Shown here in pieces: positions 54,053 to 61,647 of a stretch of DNA of 64,000 nt. The translations under genes and the position numbers were made by a program. How positions within the stretch are numbered: position 1 is the first letter of the stretch; each line of letters starts with the position of its first letter. This stretch comes from Balneatrix alpica DSM 16621 (GTDB taxonomy: Bacteria; Pseudomonadota; Gammaproteobacteria; Pseudomonadales; Balneatricaceae): assembly GCF_000619885.1 (NCBI RefSeq), contig NZ_JHUZ01000006.1, positions 248,001 through 312,000 of the forward strand, written 5' to 3'. A model generated the notes under the pieces. It ran no database searches. It had not been told where the DNA came from and was given only the letters and a program-made list of their open reading frames with translations.

Positions 54053-54146
54053 GTTGGAAAAGCTACAGGCGCCTTCCAACAACGTTGTTATGCCAGATCG
54101 CCGATGCCTTGTTGGATGGCGCCGCGTGGCGGCTTATCCAACCTAC
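54049..54146. repeat. Composite REP-like repeat, copy A
   Basis: GTAGGTTGG starts and CCAACCTAC ends this 98-base unit. It contains two hairpins: GTTGGAA...TTCCAAC and GTTGGAT...ATCCAAC. The left 60 bases recur at 59747-59806 and part of them at 59878-59900. It overlaps the end of the AraC gene. Confidence 0.75.
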
Positions 54147-54491
54147 ATTCTGTGTTCGTTGTTACATTCCCAGGGAGTAGGTGGACTGATCGGTGGCGGA
54201 ATCAACGGCTTGACTCCCCGGTAAAGCAGAACATTTAAACAGTATATTGTTTGATGGCGTTGCAATGTGCGCGTATTGCTACCAAAGTGTGCCTATTTTT
54301 CCCTGGAATTTTTGGCAAAACTGGACGAATATCAACCCGTTAGGGAAAGCACGCTGCAAGATAACGCGCAATGCTTTGCAGAAAAACGCGCATGCGCGTT
54401 TTAAATGGAGAACGTCAGTTATGAAGTCGATTTTTCTCTTTTTATTTTATGTGCTTAGCTTATTTTTTTCTGCTTTATAAGAAGAAGAGAA
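54147..54491. other. AT-rich entry region of the foreign island
   Basis: No convincing gene. It contains TTGACT (54210-54215) and TTTAAA (54234-54239), a weak promoter possibility, a 20-base perfect palindrome at 54383-54402 (AAAACGCGCATGCGCGTTTT), and GTTATGAAG at 54418-54426, identical to the R' end of the attC at 57289. The last may be the left end of the first cassette. A 19-codon hydrophobic ORF (MKSIFLFLFYVLSLFFSAL) at 54421-54480 has no ribosome site that can be called good. Confidence 0.5.
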
Positions 54492-54566
54492 ATGAGCATG
54501 CTCAGTATTATTATTTTAACTGTCTATGCAGCACCCGAGTACATTCAAAAAATGGAAGCTCTATAA
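54492..54566 (+). CDS. Small hydrophobic ORF ahead of the TIR gene
   Basis: A 24-residue frame, beginning MSMLSIIILTVYAAPEYIQ, with GAAGAGA before the ATG, ending 2 bases before the TIR gene start. It may be a leader peptide or small membrane protein, or chance. It is AT-rich like the TIR gene. Confidence 0.3.
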   Translation: MSMLSIIILTVYAAPEYIQKMEAL

Positions 54567-54568
54567 AT

Positions 54569-55603
54569 ATGACATCAGAAAATAATTCTAAAGCAGAAAG
54601 TAAGGAAAAAGCTGAATTACCGAAAGCCATAAATCCATTGGTATTCATTAGTCATGATACAAGGGACGCAGAGATCGCTGAAGCTTTTAGCAAACTGATC
54701 GGAAGTGTGAGTGCCGGTGTTCTTAAATCCTTTAGGTCGTCAGATCGTAAAGGCGTCCAAGGAATTGAATACGGAGTGGAGTGGTATCCAACAATCATGG
54801 GGCAGCTTGATAATGCATCTGATGTTGTCTGCTTGTTGACCCCAATGAGCTTAGAGCGACCATGGATTCTTTATGAAGCTGGAGTGGCAAGGGGAAAGCT
54901 GAATACACCTGTGCATGGAGTAGCTATTGGTGTACCTCTTTCAAAAGCTGCAACAGGCCCATTCGCACAGTTTCAGAATTGTGGTGATGATGAGGAAAGT
55001 TTAACCTCGCTGGTTATGCAACTAGTCGATCGAATACCGAATTCTGAGCCAGATAGGGAAGTGGTAAAATTTCAGGTCGCGGCTTTCAAAGCAAAAATTG
55101 AAACAATATTATCTGCAAGAAAGGAATCATCTCAAGTAAGTTCACCAGACGAAGTCGAAGATAACAATGTTGTTAAAATGTTTGAGGAGGTTAAGGTTAT
55201 GTTCCAAGACCTGCCACGACATATTGAACGACGACTTGATCCTGAAGTAAGAGAAGAGGAGTTTCATCGACGCTCCAAACGATTCCGTCTTCATCCAAAA
55301 TACATCGATGAATTGTGTTATATGGCTGGAACAAGAGAAGATGATCCTATTTTTCTTTTGATAATTGGGTCAGAGTTATCTTCTACTTACCCTTGGTTCT
55401 ACGAGCTTGCAAAACGAGCATACGACGCCCTTCTTTCCAAAGAAGAAAGTCCCCATGAACTTGTCAGAAGTATAATGAAGACGCTGGACTTTATTACTCA
55501 TGGCCCAGGAATGAAAATGATGGGCTATTCATCTCCAAGGCAACGTGAAGAAATGAGGGAGTTGATGATGTATCTAGAGCATCGACTTTCGCGCTTTCTA
55601 TAA
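54569..55603 (+). CDS. TIR-domain protein
   Basis: A 344-residue protein with a bacterial TIR domain at about 22-165: NPLVFISHDTRDAEIAEAF, VCLLTPMSLERPWILYEAGVARG, with Glu103 in the position of the NADase catalytic Glu. The remaining 180 residues are helical, charged and not recognised (a coil at 200-240, then LHPKYIDELCYMAGT). TIR proteins of bacteria often deplete NAD+ in phage defence. It lies in an AT-rich island and is followed by an attC-like site, as a cassette gene would be. The start at 54569 is favoured by GGAAG and by the domain; longer forms are possible. Confidence 0.82.
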   Translation: MTSENNSKAESKEKAELPKAINPLVFISHDTRDAEIAEAFSKLIGSVSAGVLKSFRSSDRKGVQGIEYGVEWYPTIMGQLDNASDVVCLLTPMSLERPWILYEAGVARGKLNTPVHGVAIGVPLSKAATGPFAQFQNCGDDEESLTSLVMQLVDRIPNSEPDREVVKFQVAAFKAKIETILSARKESSQVSSPDEVEDNNVVKMFEEVKVMFQDLPRHIERRLDPEVREEEFHRRSKRFRLHPKYIDELCYMAGTREDDPIFLLIIGSELSSTYPWFYELAKRAYDALLSKEESPHELVRSIMKTLDFITHGPGMKMMGYSSPRQREEMRELMMYLEHRLSRFL

Positions 55604-55609
55604 ATCAAC

Positions 55610-55657
55610 AGTTAACAAAGCGTTGTACCGGACTAGCCGGTGAACGCAGCGTTACAT
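55610..55657 (+). other. attC-like site 1 (after TIR cassette)
   Basis: TAACAAAGCGTT at 55613 and AACGCAGCGTTACA at 55643-55656 pair as an imperfect hairpin: inner arms ACCGG/CCGGT, outer arms GCGT/ACGC and TAAC/GTTA. Length is under 50 bases, a short attC. Confidence 0.7.
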
Positions 55658-55701
55658 GCCAATAGCTAAGTCATTATCGGAATCATATATAGGGAGTAAT
55701 T

Positions 55702-56559
55702 GTGAGTCTTGTTCAAATTCATTTTGATGGTGATATAGCTGTCAACCACCAAGTAAGTATGAGAACCCTTGGTAAAACGCTAACGCATTTACAAAATTCG
55801 ATGGATAGAGCCTACTTGGAGCAGCGTTATGGGCAGCTATGGAAGTTTGCAAAAATGCGACAGGAGTTTTACTCAGAGGTTGAGCTGCTTGTACAAGAGC
55901 CTAAAGAAGGTGGCTATGTACTAGATTTCTTATCGTCAAACCCCGTAACCAAGGCCGTTATAAACAGAGTTTCTAGCGCTGTTAATGGTGCAGTCGAAGC
56001 TTCAATGCAAGCAGGTTTGGAAAAAGCAACTAAAATCGAAGACTCTCTAAGCACTAGGATCGCTCAAGTTGAAAGCGGAATTCTTATCCCAAAAGACCTG
56101 CAGACGATGATAGATAACCCAGATGCATCAGTCATAAGGAGATATGGAGATCGTGCGATCTCTAGGGAAATCGATCAAATATTGTCAATCATTAGAGCTG
56201 GGCACGCAGGAGATAGTACTTTTGAGCTTTTTTTAAGTGGAGATAAATCTGCTAAATTTGAATTTAATAAAGAGTCTGCTGGAAGGTTTCATTCAACCGT
56301 TTCTCGCAGAGAGCTAGGTGAGCCAGTACTCTACACTGCAAAAATATCATCACTAGATCGGCATAATAACAATGGAAAGATTTACAACTTAATAACCGAA
56401 AAAGTTGCCAATATTCATTTTTTTAATGAAGATTTTCTTGAGATGGTAATACCTTTTTTTCAAGAGAAAAACGAAATGGTTTTTGTGGGTTCTCCATTAA
56501 TAGAATACGGTGCATTTGATCCAAATGCTGGTGATATCTACTTTATCAAGTTGGCATAA
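55702..56559 (+). CDS. Unknown soluble protein of a two-gene cassette
   Basis: A 285-residue protein with GTG start after AGGGAG. It opens SLVQIHFDGDIAVNHQVSMR, then FLSSNPVTKAVINRVSSAV and a mixed charged remainder; no signal peptide or membrane helix, no known domain that I can name with confidence (it may belong to an unnamed DUF common in cassettes). It overlaps nothing and is followed after 2 bases by a membrane protein gene, so both work together. AT-rich, foreign base use. Confidence 0.72.
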   Translation: MSLVQIHFDGDIAVNHQVSMRTLGKTLTHLQNSMDRAYLEQRYGQLWKFAKMRQEFYSEVELLVQEPKEGGYVLDFLSSNPVTKAVINRVSSAVNGAVEASMQAGLEKATKIEDSLSTRIAQVESGILIPKDLQTMIDNPDASVIRRYGDRAISREIDQILSIIRAGHAGDSTFELFLSGDKSAKFEFNKESAGRFHSTVSRRELGEPVLYTAKISSLDRHNNNGKIYNLITEKVANIHFFNEDFLEMVIPFFQEKNEMVFVGSPLIEYGAFDPNAGDIYFIKLA

Positions 56560-56561
56560 TT

Positions 56562-57221
56562 ATGGATGAACTGGCGAAGGCGGTACAAAAAAAGTATATT
56601 GAAGATATAACCAAGAAGTATCCGCTTCATCGATTCCTTGTTATGTTTATGGTGATAACTTCATCATACATTTACTCCAAGGGTGATGACGTTCGAGTAC
56701 TCTCTGAGCTACAGAATATAAAGTTAAGCTTTATCTTTGATTTTAACAAAGGCTTGCTTGCTTCAGTTGATTTCGAGCAATTGGTTATTGCCATTTTTAT
56801 GTCGGGGATTATTGGTCACATATATTACAAAGTTAGCAGCATGTCATTCAATTTGCTGGCGAAAGTGTCTTCTTTTGATTCTTATATATCCAAAATTAAA
56901 GAGAAGGTTGACTCAAAAAAATCACAAGAGGAGGTTTTGAATTACTTTCTTGCTAAAGATGTTTCGAAAGAGCTTGAGGGGTTGAGAGTGAAATTGAAAT
57001 CTTTTCATACCTGTTCTGAGGTTTTTCTTGTTGCTGCATTAATTATAGGGTGGGGATGGGGTTCTAATAATTACTTTGATTGGTTTTTAGTTTTGGTGCT
57101 GATGGTGACTGTTTTTTACAATATTTGGAAAGCTTTTCAATTCTATATTTCTGATTTCTTACCTTACTATATAACGGAACAAACATTGTTGGGGGCGACT
57201 GTTGACTTTGGTGATAAATAG
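56562..57221 (+). CDS. Unknown membrane protein of a two-gene cassette
   Basis: A 219-residue protein with about four predicted membrane segments: residues 25-43, 68-88, 150-170 and 172-192, and a charged coiled stretch in between (FDSYISKIKEKVDSKKSQEEV). No family is recognised. It starts 2 bases after the preceding soluble protein gene and its cassette ends with an attC site. A soluble sensor plus a membrane effector is a common defence layout, but this is inference. Confidence 0.72.
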   Translation: MDELAKAVQKKYIEDITKKYPLHRFLVMFMVITSSYIYSKGDDVRVLSELQNIKLSFIFDFNKGLLASVDFEQLVIAIFMSGIIGHIYYKVSSMSFNLLAKVSSFDSYISKIKEKVDSKKSQEEVLNYFLAKDVSKELEGLRVKLKSFHTCSEVFLVAALIIGWGWGSNNYFDWFLVLVLMVTVFYNIWKAFQFYISDFLPYYITEQTLLGATVDFGDK

Positions 57222-57224
57222 GCA

Positions 57225-57295
57225 TGTAACAAGTCACTCCACACGGTAATTTTACTCGCTACGCTCCCAAAATTCCGGTGAGTGAAGCGTTATGA
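57225..57295 (+). other. attC-like site 2 (after two-gene cassette)
   Basis: TGTAACAAGTCACTC and GAGTGAAGCGTTATGA form the arms; ACGG/CCGGT lies within. The order TAACAA...GCGTTATG is the classical attC form. It starts 5 bases after the stop of the membrane protein gene. Confidence 0.8.
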
Positions 57296-57335
57296 AGTGT
57301 TTTTAAATGTATGAATGAAGCCTGCAAGGATAATT

Positions 57336-57665
57336 ATGGAAATATATGAATTGCCATTCGGTGTCACAGATTGGTCATCTATAGAGCCAACGGAACATAA
57401 AGGTGAAATTGGTTCGGCATTATGGCGAACAAAACAGTTTGGGAGCATAAGAGTCCGTTTAGTCGAGTACACGCCGGGTTATTTAGCAGATCATTGGTGC
57501 GTTAAAGGTCATATTCTGTTTTGCATTGAAGGTGAATTAATAACAGAGTTAGATGATGGCAGGGTGTACATACTGAAACCGGGAATGAGTTATCAAGTAG
57601 GAGACAACGCTGAAGCTCATCGGTCATCAACAAATGTAGGGGCAAAATTATTTATTGTTGACTAA
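57336..57665 (+). CDS. DHCW-motif cupin protein
   Basis: A 109-residue cupin. It contains LADHWCVKGHILFCIEGEL, the DHxC/KGH motif for which the family is named, and PGMSYQVGDNAEAHRS. Function is unknown; such proteins occur repeatedly in integron cassettes. The start at 57336 follows AAGGATAATT; an in-frame ATG at 57315 is less likely. Confidence 0.85.
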   Translation: MEIYELPFGVTDWSSIEPTEHKGEIGSALWRTKQFGSIRVRLVEYTPGYLADHWCVKGHILFCIEGELITELDDGRVYILKPGMSYQVGDNAEAHRSSTNVGAKLFIVD

Positions 57666-57685
57666 TGTTGAAAAATCCGTATGGC

Positions 57686-57759
57686 GCATAACAAGGTGCT
57701 TAAATACGTTCCGGACCTATGGCCCTCCACTGCAACTGCCATTTAACAAAACATTATGA
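57686..57759 (+). other. attC-like site 3, degenerate (after cupin cassette)
   Basis: GCATAACAAGGTGCTTAAA opens it and CATTTAACAAAACATTATGAG closes it at 57739-57759. The R' end has ATTATG instead of GTTATG and arms pair only in part, so activity is doubtful, but position and start sequence match the series. Confidence 0.5.
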
Positions 57760-57782
57760 GTCAATCAAGCATCGAGGTAGAA

Positions 57783-58172
57783 ATGATCACTGGTAGTTGT
57801 CTTTGTAGAAACGTGAAATACAAAATTTCTGGCAAGGTTGGCGATATCGTTCACTGTCATTGCGAAACTTGCCGGAAGGCCCATGGCTCAGCATTTTCGA
57901 GTGTGGCTGCGGTTGCAGACGCCGACTTTGAGCTGTCAGGTAATGAGCACTTAAAGTCATTTGAATCTTCAAAGGGTAAGCGCCGTTATTTTTGTGCGAA
58001 TTGTGGTACGCAAGTCTACGCCAAGAGAGATGGCACTCAGCATATAATCTTGCGTCTAGGCTCTTTAGATGATGATCCAAAGTCTAAGGAAAGAAGTCAC
58101 ATATGGGTTTCTCAAAAAGCCAGCTGGTACTCGATAAATAGCAAATTATCTGAGCATTCTGAATTTGAATAA
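57783..58172 (+). CDS. GFA-family (glutathione-dependent formaldehyde-activating-like) zinc protein
   Basis: A 129-residue protein with the zinc-binding Cys pattern of the GFA family: GSCLCRNVKY, CHCETCRKAHGSAF and CANCGTQVYA. Most family members have no proven activity. The start at 57783 is used because GAGGTAG lies just before it; ATG 57756 overlaps the attC end. It is the last cassette gene of the array. Confidence 0.86.
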   Translation: MITGSCLCRNVKYKISGKVGDIVHCHCETCRKAHGSAFSSVAAVADADFELSGNEHLKSFESSKGKRRYFCANCGTQVYAKRDGTQHIILRLGSLDDDPKSKERSHIWVSQKASWYSINSKLSEHSEFE

Positions 58173-58177
58173 AAAAT

Positions 58178-58271
58178 TCATAACAAGGGGCCAAGTGGAA
58201 GTCATAAAGATACGTTCGCTTCGCTCAACATTTTAGCAAACGTGTCGTCGCGCCTTAACGCAGCGTTATGT
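58178..58271 (+). other. attC-like site 4 (after GFA cassette)
   Basis: TCATAACAAGGGGC starts and GCGCCTTAACGCAGCGTTATGTG ends a roughly 90-base imperfect palindrome (AAGGGGC against GCGCCTT). It is the last recognisable attC; the next gene is GC-rich and host-like. Confidence 0.72.
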
Positions 58272-58376
58272 GTCCAAGCTACCCACAAACAATAGACACC
58301 TCCAGTATTAGCTTTACGCCTGCTAGGGAGATATAAGCTGGTTGACTTATCTAGAGTGAACAAATAGGAGAAGCCA

Positions 58377-58712
58377 ATGGATGAAATCAGTGTGATTAAT
58401 ACCATTCAGGTGCCGGCAGGGATGGAGCAAGTGGCTGAGCAGGTGCGGGATGAATATGTGCGTTACTTTAAAAGTCAGCCGGGTTTTGTCCGTTCGCTAT
58501 TTTATAAGTCGATTGAAACCGGCGAGGATGGCAGCCTGCAGTATGTCAATATTGTGGTGTGGGATTCGTTGCAGAGTTTTCAGCAGGTGGTGAATCTCGG
58601 GTTTGCCAATGCAGAAGGGGAGAATAGCGATGGTTATCGGGTATTGGGACGTGGTTTTCCCGAGCCGATCAAGGTGTCCCCTGGCCGTTATGTCAGCATC
58701 CGGGTCGATTAG
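58377..58712 (+). CDS. Antibiotic biosynthesis monooxygenase (ABM)-like protein
   Basis: A 111-residue dimeric ferredoxin-like (ABM) domain: INTIQVPAGMEQVAEQVRDEYVRYFKSQPGFVRSLFYKS. Members include quinol or haem monooxygenases and stress proteins; this one lacks a recognised cofactor site. ATAGGAGAAGCC precedes the ATG. Base use is host-like. Confidence 0.75.
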   Translation: MDEISVINTIQVPAGMEQVAEQVRDEYVRYFKSQPGFVRSLFYKSIETGEDGSLQYVNIVVWDSLQSFQQVVNLGFANAEGENSDGYRVLGRGFPEPIKVSPGRYVSIRVD

Positions 58713-58781
58713 CGGAGTGACATTCCGCGTACGTAGAGAGGGATGCCGATAGGCTCTCAGAGTGTGATAGGGCGGGTGGTG

Positions 58782-59558
58782 ATGAACAGGATGGGGATGA
58801 TAGTGCGCTTGGGCTCGATGCTGCTGAGCCTGCTCGTGAGTATGGAGTCGATGGCCGTAGTGAGTGCTGGGTCGGCACCTTATGCGCTCATCTACAATGG
58901 GCCTACGGCGGATGAGGCCAGCACAGAGGCGATTAGCGCGGTGGTGCAGCAGCTAGGTTTGCCGATTCGCTATATCAGTGAGCTAGAGACTTTGCCGAGC
59001 CTACTGCAGGAGGCGAAGGTGTTTGTGATTGGCGGCACCGATGATGATGTGGAGCCCTTATTACAGCGCTTTACGCCCACTTTGCGCGCTACGCTCAGAA
59101 GTTACTTGCAAGATGGTGGGCGTTTCCTGGGTATTTGTGGCGGGGCTTATCTGGCTTCCCTGGGGTGGCAGGAAGAGGAGCGTTTTGTCGAGGCGCTGGC
59201 CATCGTTCCTGCCCTGTCGGCGAGTTACGATGAGGATTTCGAGGCTAAAATTTACCCCGTGACTTGGCAGGGGGAGGCGCGTCAAATGTATTATCAGGCG
59301 GGCCCCAGCTTTACCTTGGAGGCGAGTGCGGACAGGGTAACCAAACTGGCTTATTACCAGGATCAGCAACTGGCCGCGTTGTTGAGCTCCTATGGACGGG
59401 GCAAGGTTGCAGTATCGGGACCTCATCCAGAGGCGCCGGCGTCCTGGCGGCATGAGGCGTATAACGGCGAGCAGATGGATAACAATATTGATCTGGCCCT
59501 GCAATTGTTGCAGGTGTTATTGGCTGATCAGCCCGTGCTGCAGTCTGCTACCGAGTAA
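58782..59558 (+). CDS. Exported BPL-N/GATase1-like protein
   Basis: A protein of about 258 residues with a hydrophobic N-terminal segment (MIVRLGSMLLSLLVSMESMAVVSA) that reads as a signal peptide, and a class I amidotransferase-like domain of the biotin-protein-ligase N-terminal type: YALIYNGPTADEAS, FVIGGTDDD, FLGICGGAYLAS with the Cys nucleophile, and VSGPHPEA with a His. The start is uncertain (58743, 58782 and 58791 are in frame). Periplasmic location and substrate are inference. Confidence 0.75.
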   Translation: MNRMGMIVRLGSMLLSLLVSMESMAVVSAGSAPYALIYNGPTADEASTEAISAVVQQLGLPIRYISELETLPSLLQEAKVFVIGGTDDDVEPLLQRFTPTLRATLRSYLQDGGRFLGICGGAYLASLGWQEEERFVEALAIVPALSASYDEDFEAKIYPVTWQGEARQMYYQAGPSFTLEASADRVTKLAYYQDQQLAALLSSYGRGKVAVSGPHPEAPASWRHEAYNGEQMDNNIDLALQLLQVLLADQPVLQSATE

Positions 59559-59746
59559 TCGGCTGTTATGGTGGTGCTTCGCACGTGAAAATCTGTGGTG
59601 TGACACTCGTGCTCCGGTTCTGCGTGGGAACGCCGGAAATTAGATCACTCTTCTGGGCTTTAAAGCTGTGGCCGCGTAAGTAAACTGCACTGTTTCACCC
59701 TACGCGTCCACAAGGCGCGAACTTCTGGGGTGAGTCGTCTGGTGGC
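59559..59746. other. Intergenic stretch without recognised features
   Basis: The gap 59559-60049 has no gene. This first part shows nothing clear; the rest holds two REP-like copies and an IS30-like remnant, listed separately. Confidence 0.5.
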
Positions 59747-59806
59747 GTAGGTTGGAAAAGCCGCAGGCGCCTTCCAACAGCGTTGTTATGCCAGATCGCC
59801 GATGCT
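59747..59806. repeat. REP-like repeat, copy B (left half only)
   Basis: About 57 of 60 bases match copy A at 54049-54108, in the same orientation, including GTTGGAA...TTCCAAC and GTTATGCCAGATCGCCGATGC. The right half of copy A is not present. Confidence 0.75.
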
Positions 59807-59877
59807 CTGTGGTTTATCGTATCCATGCTCCTGCGTGGAGTCGCATACGGAACTTCGCTAACTCCTTGAGCTGGGGC

Positions 59878-59900
59878 GTAGGTTGGAAAAGCCGTAGGCG
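59878..59900. repeat. REP-like repeat, copy C (fragment)
   Basis: GTAGGTTGGAAAAGCCG and TAGGCG match the start of copies A and B, then the sequence changes within a base or two. It lies 71 bases after copy B. Confidence 0.55.
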
Positions 59901-59945
59901 TTGATAGAGCGCGTTCATCTGGGCTTTGGCTGGTTCATAACCCTT

Positions 59946-60049
59946 TTACTGGTCATGCCATCTTATCTCTCGGTAGATCGTGGAATGATGAACTTGGGCT
60001 GCACGGGCAATCACGGCGGGAGAAGGTGCCTCCTGCACCGGATAGATCA
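59946..60049 (-). pseudogene. Remnant of an IS30-like transposase
   Basis: On the minus strand the frame ending at 59946 reads VIARAAQVHHSTIYREIRW, which fits the helix-turn-helix of IS30 transposases (HHSTISREIRRN). Only this short piece remains; the catalytic part is absent and no terminal repeats were found. It lies directly after the hipA stop. Confidence 0.5.
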
Positions 60050-61300
60050 TCAAACGTTAAACGCTGATTGTTTCATTGCTTGCTCGGCTCGGCTGATCCC
60101 TAGTCGCTTAGCAACGGTTTGCCATTGCTTTACCGCCGTTAGTACTTCATCGTAAATTTGCGTGGCTTGGGTTTTCGAAAGTCGGAAGAAGTCTTTTACG
60201 TCAAAGGCTAATTGGTAGTCTAAAGCGTTGTCTGCATCCGAAATATTCAGATGCAGGCCATGCTTACCTACTATCGGGTTTACGTCATAAGCTGGAGATA
60301 ACTTCCAGCCATTCTTTGTCAGTAAAAACCCATGGTTGCGCAGGTGATCGTCTGTGTTAGACACCGCAATATTAAACACGATACGACGCCATAACTGTGC
60401 TAAATCAGCTTCGGTTTGTGCACCAGAATTGCAAATAAATTCAGCAATCTCTAAGTAGCTGGCACCTTGAGATTGTTCACCATCATAGTATTGCAGTTGT
60501 GTCATGGCCGATGAAAAATGCAGCCGCTTTTCGCCGTCTCGGTCAAACCGTTTTGTTAAAAAGGTATGATGCTGTGACGAAAATTGCCTTATTTCACTTG
60601 GGAACATGTCAACTCCCGCCGCCAAAGCCAATTCATAACAGACCATCTCCCACGCCCCCACGTCATGGGTATCATTTAAATTGGGAAATTTGGCAATCCA
60701 CAAGTGGCCTTGTTCATCTGTCACACAAGCCTTGGGCCTTGCACCACCTAATGATGAGCCTGGAGAAATCAGCATCTTCAGCCAGCGGTAATACTCATCA
60801 CTGTCGATGTTATCGTCTTTTTCAATCTGCATTGCAGCGTGCTCTAGCTCTCGCAAAGAAGCCATTGGCGGCGCAGCAAATTCAGAATTGTCATCCAAAA
60901 AAGCATCCGATCCTGCTCGCTTAAATCGAATACCACCCATCCGGTAAGAGTCATGTACGCCCAGCAGGTAATCCAACTCGTTTAATCGACTTGTTGCACG
61001 AATACCCTTGCGCGCTTCAATGGCCGCACGCCGCTGCATTAAAATACGTCCCCATCTATCAGGCGATGAATCGAGAAATGCACGGAAGTTTTTATCGGCT
61101 TCATCGTTGTAGAGTTCACCGGAGTGAAGCGTCAGGATGGGATCAATTTGCAAGCGATAGGCTGAGCTTAAAAACGCTTTATCGTAGGTAAAACTAAACA
61201 CGCCGCCTCGGCTTGTGTCGCTGTAAGAGAGCTGCCCTATTAGCAAAGGCACTTCAATTGGCTGCCAGTCGGCATAGACTTCGACGATTTCACGGCTCAT
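60050..61300 (-). CDS. hipA: HipA-type serine/threonine kinase toxin
   Basis: A 416-residue HipA-family kinase, close to the E. coli length. The Gly-rich loop GSSLGGARPKA, the catalytic NTDDHLRNHG and metal motif AYDVNP are all intact, so kinase activity is expected; E. coli HipA phosphorylates glutamyl-tRNA synthetase, and related toxins other targets. Its start overlaps the hipB stop (ATGA-type, 4 bases), giving coupled translation. Base use is more AT-rich than the host average, which suggests transfer. Confidence 0.9.
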   Translation of the reverse strand: MSREIVEVYADWQPIEVPLLIGQLSYSDTSRGGVFSFTYDKAFLSSAYRLQIDPILTLHSGELYNDEADKNFRAFLDSSPDRWGRILMQRRAAIEARKGIRATSRLNELDYLLGVHDSYRMGGIRFKRAGSDAFLDDNSEFAAPPMASLRELEHAAMQIEKDDNIDSDEYYRWLKMLISPGSSLGGARPKACVTDEQGHLWIAKFPNLNDTHDVGAWEMVCYELALAAGVDMFPSEIRQFSSQHHTFLTKRFDRDGEKRLHFSSAMTQLQYYDGEQSQGASYLEIAEFICNSGAQTEADLAQLWRRIVFNIAVSNTDDHLRNHGFLLTKNGWKLSPAYDVNPIVGKHGLHLNISDADNALDYQLAFDVKDFFRLSKTQATQIYDEVLTAVKQWQTVAKRLGISRAEQAMKQSAFNV

Positions 61301-61602
61301 CTTGAACCTTCCAGCAATTTTATGTTTTGCAGCTTGATACCCACTTCATCATGGGCGGCCATTTCTGCAAAGTTGCTTTCCATGCCAAGTACGGCCATAA
61401 CCTTTAAGTAAGTGCCTATGGCAACGCCAGGATCACCTGCGAAGACTTTGTTCACGGTTTTATGATCAAAGCCTGTACGCTCACACAGCAGCTTTTTTGT
61501 AAAACCACGTCGCTTCATCGCCAACAGCAAGTCCTCACCAAAATGAGTCAGGATTTTGCGTTGCTTTGGAAACAGCACGTTGTGCAAATCGCGCTTAGCC
61601 AT
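61297..61602 (-). CDS. hipB: HipB-type antitoxin (HTH)
   Basis: A 101-residue protein with an Xre-like helix-turn-helix (residues 25-75: MKRRGFTKKLLCERTGFDHKTVNKVFAGDPGVAIGTYLKV, in pieces). It should bind HipA and repress the operon. The start at 61602 is preferred to a GTG at 61614. A perfect long inverted repeat lies upstream, its probable operator. Confidence 0.85.
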   Translation of the reverse strand: MAKRDLHNVLFPKQRKILTHFGEDLLLAMKRRGFTKKLLCERTGFDHKTVNKVFAGDPGVAIGTYLKVMAVLGMESNFAEMAAHDEVGIKLQNIKLLEGSR

Positions 61603-61647
61603 AACACCCACCACAGGGACTGTATCCCCACTATTCAGTCATTGAAG

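Larger units (their letters stand above)
54418..58271 (+). mobile_element. Integron-like gene-cassette array without integrase (CALIN)
   Basis: Four short AT-rich units, each gene set followed by an attC-like site, all in one direction: TIR, a two-gene unit, DHCW cupin, GFA protein. The sites all start TAACAA and end near TTAC or TTATG with paired inner arms. Base use and coding density differ plainly from the GC-rich host on both sides. No intI gene is in view. The left limit is set at GTTATGAAG (54418), with less certainty than the right. Confidence 0.72.

Noticed and set aside
54247-54480. A 77-codon frame before the TIR gene
   Set aside because: No ribosome site, mixed composition and no recognisable content; only its hydrophobic last 19 codons could be a tiny ORF.
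57686-57759. Fully functional attC after the cupin gene
   Set aside because: The R' end lacks the cleaved G and the arms pair poorly; it is listed only as degenerate.
54418-58271. Integron integrase gene
   Set aside because: No tyrosine recombinase (R...H..R..Y pattern) is encoded between the AraC gene and hipA on either strand.
58377-59558. ABM and BPL-N genes as further cassettes
   Set aside because: Their composition is like the host and no attC-like site follows them.
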